This document shows, piece after piece, positions 1-8,785 of a stretch of DNA of 38,085 nt. The notes under the pieces are model-generated. The model was given only the letters and a program-made list of their open reading frames with translations, did not search any database and was not told the DNA's origin. The stretch comes from Dysgonamonadaceae bacterium (GTDB taxonomy: Bacteria > Bacteroidota > Bacteroidia > Bacteroidales > Azobacteroidaceae): the NCBI GenBank assembly GCA_031271125.1, contig JAISWH010000170.1, forward strand, positions 1 through 38,085, in the 5' to 3' direction. The position numbers and the translations under genes are program-made. Every line of letters starts with the position of its first letter. The first letter of the stretch is position 1.

Positions 1-55
1 CGAAAACAATCAGAAACAGCAAAAATAAAAAAGATGTTTTTTTCGTCATTTTCAT
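1..55 (-). CDS. N-terminal fragment of an exported protein running off the left edge
   Basis: Reverse complement from 55 reads ATGAAAATGACGAAAAAAACATCTTTTTTATTTTTGCTGTTTCTGATTGTTTTC = MKMTKKTSFLFLLFLIVF, a typical signal-peptide start. Confidence 0.5.
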   Translation of the reverse strand, partial: MKMTKKTSFLFLLFLIVF

Positions 56-159
56 TTTTCAATTATTAATTTCACATTTTTTAAGTTTTAATACTTTTTT
101 CAAGAAAAACGCATAAATCCCTGTAAATCAATAGCTTGTCAAATCAACTTTGTGCTTCC

Positions 160-188
160 AGTGTCTGTCACTATATTGATGACAGACA
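160..188. repeat. Left copy of a 29-bp perfect inverted repeat (AGTGTCTGTCACTATATTGATGACAGACA)
   Basis: Reverse complement occurs exactly at 520-548. Each copy is also an internal dyad: TGTCTGTCA-N9-TGACAGACA. Confidence 0.9.
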
Positions 189-390
189 GCGTTTGTAAAT
201 AGCTGATTTTAAGATATTTAAGAGGCCTAATGTTTTACAAATGTTTAACAAATTGTTAAAATGGAAAATTAAGGCGCGAAAAAAATACTTTTAAATTACT
301 GATAATAAGATAGATAAGGACAATTTTCGCCTTTTTTACTATTTAAACAAGACTAAAACAACTATGAATCAATAAGTTAAGAGGTGTTCG

Positions 391-411
391 TATTTAGAAT
401 GATTCTAAATA
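391..411. promoter_or_regulatory. Fur/PerR-like operator candidate
   Basis: TATTTAGAATGATTCTAAATA is a 21-bp palindrome around a central base. The core TTAGAATGATTCTAA differs from the PerR box TTATAATnATTATAA at one position per arm. Confidence 0.5.
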
Positions 412-519
412 AGGCGGCTGAAAAAGTTTGCGGGACAAAGAAAAGTTGTTGCAAGTAGATAGTAATCAATTAGATAGGTATTAGTAATTTTAGAGTGAAT
501 TAAAATGCGAAAAATGAAG

Positions 520-548
520 TGTCTGTCATCAATATAGTGACAGACACT
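520..548. repeat. Right copy of the 29-bp perfect inverted repeat
   Basis: TGTCTGTCATCAATATAGTGACAGACACT, reverse complement of 160-188. Confidence 0.9.
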
Positions 549-674
549 TTTGTTAAAAAATTAACACGCGTTTTTGATAATTATTGTTTTGATTAACTCG
601 CTCGGCGAAGGCTGGAGCCTTCACCATGTACAGAGTTTAATAGATTTTTTTTATGTGAAGATAAATAATATTCA

Positions 675-706
675 TTTGACGGGTATTATTAAAGCAAGTA
701 AATTTG
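675..706 (+). promoter_or_regulatory. Bacteroidota-type promoter for ahpC
   Basis: TTTG (675-678), 20-bp spacer, TAAATTTG (699-706), matching the -33 TTTG / -7 TAnnTTTG consensus; about 47 bp upstream of the ahpC ATG. Confidence 0.65.
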
Positions 707-753
707 CACTGTAAAAGAACAAATAATATTCACAAATTAAAAAATTAAAGATT

Positions 754-1320
754 ATGCAATCAATTATCAATTCTCAATTACCTGAATTTAAAGTACAAGC
801 GTACCACAACGGGAGTTTCAAAACAGTAACGAACAAAGATGTATTAGGAAAATGGGCGATTTTCTTCTTTTATCCGGCCGATTTTACATTTGTTTGTCCG
901 ACGGAATTGGAAGATATGGCAAATAAATACGCCAAATTCCAGGAATTAGGCGTAGAAGTTTATTCCGTAAGCGCCGACACGCATTTTGTGCACAAAGCAT
1001 GGCACGACGCTTCCGAAACCATCCGTAAAATCAAGTATCCGATGTTGGCCGATCCGACCGGTGCATTGATCCGCGCCTTTGGCGTTTATATCGAAGAAGA
1101 CGGAATAGCTTATCGCGGAACATTTGTCGTAAACCCCGAAGGTCAAATCAAAGTGACCGAAATTCACGATAACGGTATTGGTCGCAATGCCGACGAACTC
1201 TTACGCAAAGTGGAAGCCGCTCAATTCGTTGCCGCTCATCCCAACGAAGTTTGTCCCGCCAAATGGAAAAAAGGCGACACTACTTTGAAGCCGAGCATTG
1301 ATTTGGTTGGGAAAATTTAG
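754..1320 (+). CDS. ahpC: Alkyl hydroperoxide reductase subunit C (peroxiredoxin)
   Basis: 188 aa; 'FFFYPADFTFVCPTELEDMANKY' peroxidatic Cys motif and 'EVCPAKWKKG' resolving Cys; followed by ahpF. Confidence 0.97.
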   Translation: MQSIINSQLPEFKVQAYHNGSFKTVTNKDVLGKWAIFFFYPADFTFVCPTELEDMANKYAKFQELGVEVYSVSADTHFVHKAWHDASETIRKIKYPMLADPTGALIRAFGVYIEEDGIAYRGTFVVNPEGQIKVTEIHDNGIGRNADELLRKVEAAQFVAAHPNEVCPAKWKKGDTTLKPSIDLVGKI

Positions 1321-1343
1321 GAATTCCTAAAATTATTTCAATT

Positions 1344-2888
1344 ATGTTGGATTCAACTTTAAAAGAACAATTAATATCCATCTTCTCCGGATTAGAGGCG
1401 GATTACACGCTCAACATCACCGTTTCGCCACAGCACGAAAGCAAAGGCGAATTGCTGGAGTTGTTAAACGATGTGGCCGCCACTTCCGAAAAAATTACTT
1501 GCCGGGTGGAAGACGGAAAGGATTTGTCGTTTTCTCTGTTGAAAAATGGGGAAGATACAGGCATTCGGTTTCGCGGCGTCCCAAACGGACACGAATTTAC
1601 TTCTTTGCTTTTGGCTATTTTGAACGCCGACGGCAAAGGAAAAAATATTCCCGACGAAGCGGTCGTCCGGCGGATTCAGGCTCTGAAAGGCGATATACGG
1701 TTGACGACTTATGTGTCGCTTACCTGTACCAATTGCCCCGATGTAGTGCAAACGCTTAACCTCATGGCGCTATTGAATCCTCGCATTCGTCACGAAATGA
1801 CGGATGGCGCTATTTATCAGGAAGAAGCAAACGCCTTGAAAATACAAGCGGTTCCCACTGTTTTTGCCGATGGACAATTGTTGCACGTAGGCAAAGCCGA
1901 TTTGGGAGAATTGCTTGATAAATTAGAGGCTCATTATGGATCAACAGCCGAAACTTTGGAAACGTCCGAAAAGCATTACGATATAATTATTGTCGGAGGC
2001 GGGCCGGCCGGAAGTGCGGCCGCTATTTATTCGGCGCGTAAAGGTTTGAACGTCGCTCTTGTAGCGGAACGAATCGGCGGACAGGTGAAAGAAACGCTTG
2101 GCATCGAAAATCTGATTTCCGTTCCATACACCACCGGCAACCAGTTGGCAGATAACCTGAAAACGCATCTTCAACGCAATGCTGTCGATTTACTGGAACA
2201 TCGCAAGGTGGAAAAATTGGAAACAAACGGCAAGGAAAAAATTGTTTCGGCAACCGGAGGTGAGAAATTCATTGCGCCTGCCGTAATTGTTGCAACGGGC
2301 GCAAGTTGGCGCAAACTGAACATTCCCGGCGAATCGGATTACATCGGTAGAGGCGTAGCTTTTTGTCCGCATTGCGACGGGCCTTTTTATCAAGGCAAAC
2401 ACGTTGCCGTCATCGGCGGCGGTAATTCCGGTATTGAAGCGGCCATAGACCTTGCGGGCATTTGTTCGAAAGTAACCGTTTTTGAGTTTCTCGACGAATT
2501 GAAAGCGGATAATGTTTTGCAGGAAAAAGCAAAAAGTCTGCCGAATGTTGAGATATTCATGTCTTCGCAAACCGTGGAAGTGCTCGGCGATGGCGAAAAA
2601 GTAACCGGCATCCGCGTCAAAAACAGGAAAACTGACGAAGAACGCAGGTTCGATTTAGACGGTATTTTTGTTCAAATCGGTTTGTCGCCCAACAGCGCCG
2701 TCTTCAAGGAAATCCTTACTACCAACCGTTTCGGCGAAATAGAAATCGACACCTATTGCCACACCAATCAACCGGGTATTTATGCCGCAGGCGACGTAAC
2801 TACAACGCCTTATAAGCAAATTATCATTTCAATGGGTGAAGGAGCCAAAGCGGCCTTGAGCGCTTTTAACGACCGAATACGGACGTAA
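1344..2888 (+). CDS. ahpF: Alkyl hydroperoxide reductase subunit F
   Basis: 514 aa; N-terminal thioredoxin-like part, 'IIIVGGGPAGSAAAIYSARKGL' FAD motif, 'CPHCDGPF' redox CxxC, 'GIYAAGDVTTTPYKQIIISMGEGAKAA'. Confidence 0.97.
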   Translation: MLDSTLKEQLISIFSGLEADYTLNITVSPQHESKGELLELLNDVAATSEKITCRVEDGKDLSFSLLKNGEDTGIRFRGVPNGHEFTSLLLAILNADGKGKNIPDEAVVRRIQALKGDIRLTTYVSLTCTNCPDVVQTLNLMALLNPRIRHEMTDGAIYQEEANALKIQAVPTVFADGQLLHVGKADLGELLDKLEAHYGSTAETLETSEKHYDIIIVGGGPAGSAAAIYSARKGLNVALVAERIGGQVKETLGIENLISVPYTTGNQLADNLKTHLQRNAVDLLEHRKVEKLETNGKEKIVSATGGEKFIAPAVIVATGASWRKLNIPGESDYIGRGVAFCPHCDGPFYQGKHVAVIGGGNSGIEAAIDLAGICSKVTVFEFLDELKADNVLQEKAKSLPNVEIFMSSQTVEVLGDGEKVTGIRVKNRKTDEERRFDLDGIFVQIGLSPNSAVFKEILTTNRFGEIEIDTYCHTNQPGIYAAGDVTTTPYKQIIISMGEGAKAALSAFNDRIRT

Positions 2889-2893
2889 AATGT

Positions 2894-2970
2894 AGAATGT
2901 AGAATGCAAAATGCAAAATGTAGAATGGTGAATAATCATTTTACATTTTGCATTTTGCATTTTACATTCT
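2894..2970. terminator. Long hairpin between convergent genes, built of 7-bp-period repeats
   Basis: Arms 2894-2927 and 2937-2970 are inverted with 32/34 matches. The sequence is made of AATGTAG/AATGCAA heptamers and lies between the ahpF stop (2888) and the convergent gene end (2976). Confidence 0.65.
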
Positions 2971-2975
2971 CAAAT

Positions 2976-3905
2976 CTAATCGGTAATCTTCACCTTGATG
3001 TTTTTGTACCAAACAACATCGCCATGATCTTGGAAACCGATGTACCCTTCATGGTTTTCACCGCCTAATTGAGACAGGAAAGTAAATGCCAAGGGGAAAC
3101 TGCCGCCTTTTTTGAATTTACCGCTGTTGATCAATTCGTCCCATTGTGGCGTCCACAAATGATATTCAACCACTTTTTTACCGTTTTGGAAATGGAAAAC
3201 GCTGCCTTTGAAAACAACGATTTCACCGGTATTCCATTCGCCGTATGGCTTGGAGTTTTGCGGTACGGCAGGAATCATATCGTACAGGGAAGCCGATTGG
3301 CGATTGCCGTTATCGGTTGCGATAGCGTCGGGATGATTGACATTATCCAGAATTTGGTATTCGGGGGAAGAAATGTAAATGGGTTCGCCTTTCACTTCGC
3401 GAGCCAAAAAGAATACGCCTGAATTAGCTGCTTTATCCACTTTCCATTCGAATTTCAAATGGAAATTCTTGAACTTGCGAGCGAAAATTATATCGCCGCC
3501 TTCTGCGGCTTGGGCTTCGCCGGCGCCGGAACCTGAGAATTTAATCGCTTCATCTTCAATAACCCATTTGCCCGGAACAGCGTCTTTTCCGTAACCTCTC
3601 CAGCCGTTGAACGTTTTTCCGTCGAAGATTGCGATGAAACCGTCTTTGTCTTTGGCCAATTCATCAATACTTACCTGGGGTTTTTCGATCAGAACGTAGG
3701 CGGGATCGTCTGCCGTAGCCGGAATTAAAATTTCATACGGGCCTTCGGCAACTAATTTCGGGTCAACCTGAGACGCTTCATCTGCTTGAGCTTCGGAACC
3801 TTGTTCCGCTTTTTTCGGTGTACAAGCCAAAATCATGCTTACCGCTGCAATAATGCTTACAAAATAACTGATTTTTTTCATGTTTACTTTATTATTTTTA
3901 ATCAT
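2976..3905 (-). CDS. DUF1080 (3-keto-disaccharide hydrolase-type) lipoprotein
   Basis: 309 aa; lipobox 'MILACTPKK'; 'FIAIFDGKTFNGWRGYGKD...GKWVIEDEAIKFSG', 'HLKFEWKVDKAANSGVFFLAREVKGEPIYISSPEYQILDN' typical of DUF1080. Confidence 0.88.
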   Translation of the reverse strand: MIKNNKVNMKKISYFVSIIAAVSMILACTPKKAEQGSEAQADEASQVDPKLVAEGPYEILIPATADDPAYVLIEKPQVSIDELAKDKDGFIAIFDGKTFNGWRGYGKDAVPGKWVIEDEAIKFSGSGAGEAQAAEGGDIIFARKFKNFHLKFEWKVDKAANSGVFFLAREVKGEPIYISSPEYQILDNVNHPDAIATDNGNRQSASLYDMIPAVPQNSKPYGEWNTGEIVVFKGSVFHFQNGKKVVEYHLWTPQWDELINSGKFKKGGSFPLAFTFLSQLGGENHEGYIGFQDHGDVVWYKNIKVKITD

Positions 3906-3940
3906 TTTATTGTGAATAATTGATATTGTACTACTGTACT

Positions 3941-3968
3941 CACAATTCCTAAATTCTTAATTCCTAAT
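3941..3968. repeat. Degenerate copy of the GAATTNN heptamer repeat
   Basis: CACAATTCCTAAATTCTTAATTCCTAAT in the gap between the DUF1080 and oxidoreductase genes; same words as in ilvD (26071-26124) and at 36664-36718. Confidence 0.6.
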
Positions 3969-3971
3969 CAA

Positions 3972-5453
3972 TCAAGGCATCGCCGGTAAAGACCAACCGC
4001 TACGGTAAGTATGTTTGATCAATTCGGACGCAAATTGTTTGGCAGGAATCGGGTCCGTCCATTCTTTATTGAATGTCGGGTGTCCGTCGTGAATGGAGAA
4101 ACCGTCTTTTTTACAAATTTTGATTTGTTCCTCATCGGTCAGGTTGGTAAATTCCATTTTTTGACCGTTCCAATGAAGTTCTTTGTTCAGGCTTTGCAGA
4201 CGAACAGCCAATACGCCCATCACAACCATTTCGTTGAAAGGACCGGCGTCGCTGAAAGCGGAAGATAACTTGCGACGGCTTTCGGGTGATTCTTTGCAAG
4301 CGCCCACCCAGTCCATTTCGTGGCTGTCGTTGATGCGGCGGCGGAATTGAGGTGCATTCGGTTTGCGGCCGGACAACAACCAGGGGTCGGCTCCGTAGCA
4401 ACCGCAAATCAGTTTGTCCTTCGTTCCATGGAAACAAACGTAACCGCCTTGATGGTTCGGGTTTTGACCGGCAGGCCATCCTTTGGGAAGCATCGGTTTG
4501 ATACCGCCGTCCGTCCAGGTAACTTCGACTTCGGGAAGTCTGATTTTCATTTTTCTCTTCGGAGTTCTTGCCGGGAATGTCAGGGAAACGGATTGTGCCA
4601 CAGGAGCGCAATCTTCAAGCAACAGCGTTGAGTTGCCTTGTACTTTGGTCGGATAACCTAATTCCAGACCCATGAATACCGGATGTAAGATGTGGCAAGC
4701 CATATCGCCGAGTGCGCCGGTGCCGAAATCCCACCAACCGCGCCAATTCCACGGGTGATAGATTGCGTTGTAAGGACGCATTTTAGCAGGTCCGATAAAC
4801 AAATCCCAATCCAGATATTCGGGCACCCAGTGTCCCTGTTCGGGATTGTTCAATCCCTGCGGCCAGATCGGGCGGTCGGTAAATGTTTCGACTTTCGTTA
4901 TTTCACCGATTTCGCCGTTGGCAATCCATTCGCAGACGAGGTTGACGCCTTCGCCCGATGCACCTTGATTACCCATTTGTGTGGCTACTTTGTATTTGTC
5001 GGCCAGACGGGTTAACAAACGGGATTCATACACCGAGTGTGTCAACGGTTTTTGCACATAAACGTGTTTCCCTAAAGTGATGCCGGTGGCTGCAACAATC
5101 GCATGGGTATGGTCGGCTGTCGCCACAATAACCGCGTCGATTGATTTGCCCGCTTCATCGTACATTTTCCGCCAGTCTTTGTATTGCTTGGCTCTGGGAT
5201 GTTCTTCGAATGTTTTTTTTGCATATTTCCAATCCACATCGCACAGGGCAACAATATTTTCCGAACCTTTTACGACACCGATATTGGCACGTCCCATACC
5301 ACCGATACCAACAGCGGCGATATTCAGTTTATCACTCGGCGCTGTTTGGCCACTAAATTTTTTACCCATGGCTACGCTCGGAATAATCGTCATTCCGATA
5401 GCTGCCATACCGCTTTTTTGAAGAAAAGATCTTCTTGACATTGAGTTTGACAT
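3972..5453 (-). CDS. Gfo/Idh/MocA-family oxidoreductase with Tat-type signal
   Basis: 493 aa; 'SRRSFLQKSGMAAIGM' twin-arginine leader, 'LNIAAVGIGGMGRANIG' Rossmann motif, 'DAVIVATADHTHA...GKHVYVQKPLTHSVYE' (family EKP-like motif). Confidence 0.92.
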   Translation of the reverse strand: MSNSMSRRSFLQKSGMAAIGMTIIPSVAMGKKFSGQTAPSDKLNIAAVGIGGMGRANIGVVKGSENIVALCDVDWKYAKKTFEEHPRAKQYKDWRKMYDEAGKSIDAVIVATADHTHAIVAATGITLGKHVYVQKPLTHSVYESRLLTRLADKYKVATQMGNQGASGEGVNLVCEWIANGEIGEITKVETFTDRPIWPQGLNNPEQGHWVPEYLDWDLFIGPAKMRPYNAIYHPWNWRGWWDFGTGALGDMACHILHPVFMGLELGYPTKVQGNSTLLLEDCAPVAQSVSLTFPARTPKRKMKIRLPEVEVTWTDGGIKPMLPKGWPAGQNPNHQGGYVCFHGTKDKLICGCYGADPWLLSGRKPNAPQFRRRINDSHEMDWVGACKESPESRRKLSSAFSDAGPFNEMVVMGVLAVRLQSLNKELHWNGQKMEFTNLTDEEQIKICKKDGFSIHDGHPTFNKEWTDPIPAKQFASELIKHTYRSGWSLPAMP

Positions 5454-5517
5454 AATAAAGATTTTAAAAAGATTTTTAAAAATATTACTTGTTTTTTTGT
5501 TTGAATAACAATGGCCT

Positions 5518-5525
5518 CAAAGTTA
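5518..5525 (-). promoter_or_regulatory. -7 box for the Gfo/Idh/MocA-DUF1080 pair
   Basis: CAAAGTTA on + strand = TAACTTTG on - strand (TAnnTTTG), upstream of the start at 5453. Confidence 0.4.
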
Positions 5526-5585
5526 GCATATTTAATTGATATGATGAAATAATCACGCTGTTTTTTTGCAATTTTTTGCTAACGC

Positions 5586-6797
5586 TTACTTCAAATTCCG
5601 TAATATATGCCCCATTCGTTCCTTTTTAGTCCACATATAAAATTCATTGTAAGGATTCGTAGTCATTTCGATGGGAATATTTTCTACGATTTCCAAACCA
5701 TATCCTTCGAGCGCCGCCCGTTTGACCGGATTGTTGGTGATTAACCGGATTTTGGATATGTTCAGATCGCGAAGTATCTGGGCGCCCACGCCATATTCCC
5801 GTTCATCGGAATCGTGTCCCAGATGCAGATTCGCCTCGACCGTATCAAGACCTTGTTCCTGCAATTTATAAGCCCGCATCTTGTCCATCAAGCCGATACC
5901 GCGTCCTTCCTGGTTCAGGTAAACCACAGCGCCTTTTCCCTCTTTTTCAATCATTTCCATGGAAACGTGCAACTGTTCGCCGCACTCGCAACGCAAAGAG
6001 CCGAAGATATCGCCCGTAGAGCAGGAAGAGTGCATCCGCACCAGCACCGGTTCGTCTTTCGTCCATTCGCCTTTTATCAGCGCGATATGTTCCAAACCAT
6101 TGGATTTTTGACGGAAAGGGATCAGTTTGAAGTGACCGTACAGGGTCGGCATATTCACTGTTTCGCCTTTTTCAAGCAGTGATTCGTATTTCAGTCGATA
6201 GACGATCAAATCCTTGATACTGATTATTTTAATGTCAAATTTCTTCGATACTTCCAACAAATCCGGTAAACGAGCCATTGTGCCGTCTTCCTTGATGATT
6301 TCAATCAAAGCCCCTGCCGGATAAAGCCCTGCCAAACGCGCCAAATCGACGGTGGCCTCAGTATGTCCCGCTCTTTTCAGGACGCCTTTGGAACGGGCGC
6401 GCAAGGGATTGACATGCCCAGGACGCGCCAAATCGGCCGGTTTTGTGTTGATGTCTGCCAGGGATTTAATGGTCTCCGCACGGTCGAACATCGAAACGCC
6501 CGTTGTACATTCTCCACCTATTTTATCTATGGTAACGGTAAACGGCGTATCGAAAATGGATGTGTTTTTTGATACCTGCATTTCCAATTCCAATTCTTCA
6601 CAACGTTCTTCGGTAACCGGAGCGCAAAGGAGTCCGCGCCCGTAAGTCATCATGAAATTTATTTTTTCCGGCGTAACTTTCTCTGCGGCAATAATAAAAT
6701 CGCCTTCATTTTCCCGGTCTTCGTCATCGACTACAATCAGGAATTTTCCTTCCCTGAAATCCTCAATCGCTTCTTCAATTCTGTTTAATTTATCCAT
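5586..6797 (-). CDS. ribBA: Bifunctional 3,4-dihydroxy-2-butanone-4-phosphate synthase / GTP cyclohydrolase II
   Basis: 403 aa; '[31 protein letters not shown]', '[17 protein letters not shown]'; C-terminal '[22 protein letters not shown]', '[21 protein letters not shown]'. Confidence 0.96.
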   Translation of the reverse strand: MDKLNRIEEAIEDFREGKFLIVVDDEDRENEGDFIIAAEKVTPEKINFMMTYGRGLLCAPVTEERCEELELEMQVSKNTSIFDTPFTVTIDKIGGECTTGVSMFDRAETIKSLADINTKPADLARPGHVNPLRARSKGVLKRAGHTEATVDLARLAGLYPAGALIEIIKEDGTMARLPDLLEVSKKFDIKIISIKDLIVYRLKYESLLEKGETVNMPTLYGHFKLIPFRQKSNGLEHIALIKGEWTKDEPVLVRMHSSCSTGDIFGSLRCECGEQLHVSMEMIEKEGKGAVVYLNQEGRGIGLMDKMRAYKLQEQGLDTVEANLHLGHDSDEREYGVGAQILRDLNISKIRLITNNPVKRAALEGYGLEIVENIPIEMTTNPYNEFYMWTKKERMGHILRNLK

Positions 6798-8665
6798 AAT
6801 TCTTTTTCTATTTCTTCATTCACTTTCATCGAAATGCTGAGGTCATTATTTATTTGTCTCTGTTTGAATGTGTAAAATAAATATAAACTTATTCCTAACG
6901 GGAATAGCAAAAAGCATATCCGGCGGACGGAAGGTTTATCCAAAACAGGCCATTTTAATTGATTAATAACCGGATAATCCATCAATTTTCCGATGATCAA
7001 ATTTTCTTCCGAATTTCTCAAATCTTCTATCCAGGTTTCCATCCGGGTAACGAGATTATCCAACTCTTTGTCTTCAAAACCGTTCTTCCAGAATGAAAAT
7101 TTCCTGTCTTTTTGTAAATATTGTTTGGCGTCGTTGTTCCAAGTTTGCATGGCATGTACATCTTCCTCATAATCAGGTGAAACCATGATAACTTCTTTCC
7201 GGCTGTAATTTCGCATTTCGCGTTTTCCGATAAGTCGTTGCAAAACGTTTTTCCATACATCGGGATTCATTATAACCGAATCATTCACTGCTTTATAGGT
7301 AAAGAAAGCGCCCAACCCAACAAGGAGCAGGTTACTCAACCACATGCCTTGCCAAACCGGCCAAACGCCTTGTCGAGCCATCTTCAAACCAAATAAATCA
7401 ACAGTATAATACAAAATAAATATGAAAACGGACAATACGGTGGGTACACCTAACCCGCCTTTGCGGATAATCGCGCCCAAAGGCGCCCCGATGAAAAAGA
7501 ACAACAAACAGGCCAAGGAATAGGAAAACCGCCGGTTTAATTCGATCCGGTGCCCTCGAAATTCTTTTTTCCGCGTCGTTTGTTCCATCAGCCGGAAATT
7601 GAGATCATTGTTCAACATATTGGCTTTTGACCGGGCGCTTTCGAGTATCCGCATTTGATCGCCAAGAGAAGCCTGTTTGAAATATTTCTCAAAATCATTC
7701 GTATATATAGTGTCTTTTTTCAAAAAATTTGTTTTGCCATAAGCCGGTTGAATAAAGGAACCGGCATAAACCCGATTAATGAAAAAAGGACTTTCCGCCT
7801 TCCTGATACTGTCGTTGACCACTTTGGCCGAATCGATAAATGAAACTAATTCCAGGGTGTTCTTGGTAAAATCTCGATTTTGCATAAACGATTCATCCGC
7901 CATGTTGAAATTCGAATCGAAAGGAATCAGGATTTGCCGGAAAGAAAAAGATTGCCGGACGTAAGGAATTTGTTCCGGCGCTCTGCGATTAGATTGCCGG
8001 AAGTTCATATTTTGAAACTGTTCGCCGGTGTACAACGTAAGCGCTAAATGTTTTTTGTCGTCCGACGTTTTTAAACGTCCCGAATCGGCCACGATCACGA
8101 CAGCATTGCCGTAACCACCCGAAAAATCGTAAATCATCATGTCTTTGAGGAGGCCGTTTTTTTCTTTTTCCCGGACATAAACGTTATAATTCGGAATCTC
8201 TTTGCAAAACGAGCCTTCGGGAATGTCCAATTCCGGCGATTTCTGCCTGAGCGACCATAGGATAGTCCACAATTTGCCTTGCGCTTTCGGAGCGATTTGG
8301 TTTTGAAAGACAAAATCAATTACCGCAATAAATGCAATCAGAATGATCAACGGTTTCATGATTCGCATCAAAGAGATTCCGGACGACTTAATCGACAGCA
8401 ATTCAAGATGTTCTCCTAAATTTCCGAAAGTCATCAGCGAAGCCAGAAGAATGGATAAAGGCAATCCCAACGGCACCAAATAGAGCGCCGCATAAGCAAG
8501 CATTTCTATCAGCACCTTAATCTCAACGCCTTTACCGACCATATCTCCCACGTATTTCCAGATGAATTGCATCAGCAGGATGAAAAGACACACGCTGAAC
8601 ATTACCAGAAGTAACGGCAAAAAAGTTTTTATCAGAAAAGAATAGAGTTTTTTAATGCGAAACAT
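6785..8665 (-). CDS. LptF/LptG (YjgP/YjgQ) family LPS export permease
   Basis: 626 aa; N-terminal transmembrane segments, '[16 protein letters not shown]', '[41 protein letters not shown]'; end overlaps the ribBA start by 13 bp. Confidence 0.9.
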   Translation of the reverse strand: MFRIKKLYSFLIKTFLPLLLVMFSVCLFILLMQFIWKYVGDMVGKGVEIKVLIEMLAYAALYLVPLGLPLSILLASLMTFGNLGEHLELLSIKSSGISLMRIMKPLIILIAFIAVIDFVFQNQIAPKAQGKLWTILWSLRQKSPELDIPEGSFCKEIPNYNVYVREKEKNGLLKDMMIYDFSGGYGNAVVIVADSGRLKTSDDKKHLALTLYTGEQFQNMNFRQSNRRAPEQIPYVRQSFSFRQILIPFDSNFNMADESFMQNRDFTKNTLELVSFIDSAKVVNDSIRKAESPFFINRVYAGSFIQPAYGKTNFLKKDTIYTNDFEKYFKQASLGDQMRILESARSKANMLNNDLNFRLMEQTTRKKEFRGHRIELNRRFSYSLACLLFFFIGAPLGAIIRKGGLGVPTVLSVFIFILYYTVDLFGLKMARQGVWPVWQGMWLSNLLLVGLGAFFTYKAVNDSVIMNPDVWKNVLQRLIGKREMRNYSRKEVIMVSPDYEEDVHAMQTWNNDAKQYLQKDRKFSFWKNGFEDKELDNLVTRMETWIEDLRNSEENLIIGKLMDYPVINQLKWPVLDKPSVRRICFLLFPLGISLYLFYTFKQRQINNDLSISMKVNEEIEKELWIN

Positions 8666-8682
8666 AAACTGTTATTTGCCTG

Positions 8683-8690
8683 CAAAAATA
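8683..8690 (-). promoter_or_regulatory. -7 box for the LptF/G gene
   Basis: CAAAAATA on + strand = TATTTTTG on - strand, just upstream of the start at 8665. Confidence 0.4.
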
Positions 8691-8743
8691 CATTTTTTTT
8701 TTTTCTAATCCTCTAAAAAAATAACTTTTTGCTTAAAAGATAT

Positions 8744-8760
8744 GCAAACCGGAGGCTTGC
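8744..8760 (-). terminator. Possible terminator hairpin downstream of the 8.8-24.1 kb operon
   Basis: GCAAACCGGAGGCTTGC: arms GCAAxCC/GGxTTGC directly after the GH20-like gene end; weak T-tract on the minus strand. Confidence 0.3.
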
Positions 8761-8785
8761 TTTTAGACTACGCCAAGCGGGGAAT

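Noticed and set aside
1464-1751. Antisense ORFs inside ahpF (also 946..1167, 2190..2570)
   Set aside because: They lie opposite a well-supported coding frame, have low-complexity or arginine-rich translations and no recognisable motif; best explained as shadow ORFs.
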